Positions 63,456 to 64,000 of a stretch of 64,000 nucleotides of DNA are shown here, piece by piece. The DNA is taken from the NCBI RefSeq assembly GCF_003095395.1, contig NZ_QEIJ01000001.1, forward strand, positions 682,001 through 746,000. The letters run 5' to 3'. Made by a program: the position numbers and the translations under genes. Source of the DNA: Microbacterium sp. Gd 4-13. Lineage in GTDB: Bacteria; Actinomycetota; Actinomycetes; Actinomycetales; Microbacteriaceae. Each line of letters starts with the position of its first letter. Within the stretch, counting starts at the first letter, position 1. The notes beneath the pieces were generated by a model, which saw nothing but the letters and a program-made list of their open reading frames with translations, was not told where the DNA came from and searched no databases.

Positions 63456-64000
63456 TCAGAGCGTGTGCAGCGGTTTGCCCGCGAGAGCGAGGAACGCTTC
63501 TCCGAGGGCTTCGCTCTGCGTGGGGTGTGCATGGACGAACGGTGCGATGTCTTCTGGATGCGCTTCCCAGCCGACCGCCAACTGCGCCTCGGTGATGAGT
63601 TCGCCGACGCGATCGCCGACGAGATGCGCACCGATGATCGGGCCGTCCTTCTTACGAACGATCTTCACGACACCGGGGGTGCCGAGGATCTCGCTCTTGG
63701 CGTTACCCGCCAGGTTGTACTCGTACGCCACGATCGCGTCGGCGCCGTGTGCGGCGACGGCATCTGCCTCCGTGACGCCCACCGACGCGACTTCCGGTCG
63801 CGAGTAGGCGACGCGCGGGATCTGCTCGTCGGGGATGAGAACCGGCGAACGTCCGGCGATCTCCTCGGCGACGAAGATGCCCTGTTGGAAGCTCCGGTGC
63901 GCCAGCTGCGGGCCGACCACGATGTCGCCGACCGCCCAGACATGCGCGACATCTGTCCGGAGCCTCTCATCGGTGCGCACGAAGCCGCGGTCGAGCACGA
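63456..64000 (-). CDS. lpdA: dihydrolipoyl dehydrogenase, C-terminal part
   Basis: Only the last about 180 residues are in the window; the 5' end lies beyond position 64000. The NAD/FAD and dimer-interface parts are recognisable: VWAVGDIVVGPQLAHRSFQQGIFVAEEI, the conserved YSRPEVASVGVTE, and the catalytic dyad HAHPTQSEALGEA (His-x-His...Glu) that activates the redox cysteines. E3 of the 2-oxo acid dehydrogenase complexes, upstream of sucB in the same operon. Confidence 0.95.
   Translation of the reverse strand, partial: VLDRGFVRTDERLRTDVAHVWAVGDIVVGPQLAHRSFQQGIFVAEEIAGRSPVLIPDEQIPRVAYSRPEVASVGVTEADAVAAHGADAIVAYEYNLAGNAKSEILGTPGVVKIVRKKDGPIIGAHLVGDRVGELITEAQLAVGWEAHPEDIAPFVHAHPTQSEALGEAFLALAGKPLHTL

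Overview
The window is high-GC actinobacterial chromosome and looks like Microbacterium or a close relative in Microbacteriaceae. The reasons are the gene content and order (recO-uppS, dusB-dgt-dnaG, fabD-fabH-acpP-fabF behind a PucR-type regulator and aceE, two glutamine synthetases with glnE), family-restricted proteins (DUF3145, DUF4191, DUF7882-like, DUF6804-like), many GTG starts and dense ATGA overlaps. This assignment is inferred from gene content; no 16S rRNA gene is present.

Layout. 1-12.9 kb is core: a partial TRIC/YadS-like membrane protein, recO, uppS, a PIG-L-type lipoprotein, a FrnE-like DsbA protein, glutathione peroxidase, dusB, dgt, dnaG, an odd ABC ATPase with a small membrane protein, a luciferase-like oxidoreductase, tRNA-Asn, def and a DMT-type transporter. 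A tRNA with CAU anticodon (12.96 kb) opens a patchy accessory stretch (13.0-16.6 kb) holding a DUF4279-type protein, a LysM-type envelope protein and a VbhA-Fic toxin-antitoxin pair whose toxin is frameshifted. 16.6-37.5 kb returns to mostly core genes: a C-N hydrolase, a DUF262 protein with an eroded nuclease domain, an HxD-type oxygenase-like protein behind an IdeR-like box, DUF3145, the type II fatty acid synthase cluster and its regulator, aceE, an MacB/FtsX-type ABC exporter divergent from a two-component system, an SDR, tRNA-Val, a zinc-ribbon protein and a family A DNA polymerase.

RNase P RNA (rnpB, 37521-37909) carries a 4.2 kb genomic island on its 3' end. A 27-bp copy of the rnpB 3' terminus recurs exactly at 42088-42114. 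Between the copies lie a decayed tyrosine integrase abutting the junction, a gene for a nucleoside-deoxyribosyltransferase/TIR-like protein with foreign codon usage, iteron-like repeats, and small xis-like and HicB-like genes. A second relic, about 2.1 kb, sits against the 3' end of glnA1 and is bounded by a 19-bp copy of that 3' end (55425-55443 and 57574-57592). It holds a helix-turn-helix/nucleotidyltransferase toxin-antitoxin pair with a perfect palindromic operator, a 34-bp tandem duplication and an IS3 remnant.

The rest is core. A nitrogen-assimilation set (glnA2, glnE, gdhA, glnA1) is interrupted by a NarL-type two-component system, a two-gene ABC transporter and small family-specific genes. 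The window ends with an RDD protein, DUF4191, a membrane-anchored protein of unknown role, sucB (two lipoyl domains) and a partial lpdA. The candidates for new biology are the rnpB-targeting island with its TIR/NDT-like gene and iterons, the glnA-3'-end relic with its toxin-antitoxin pair, and the eroded enzymes (ABC ATPase, DUF262/DUF1524 protein, Fic).
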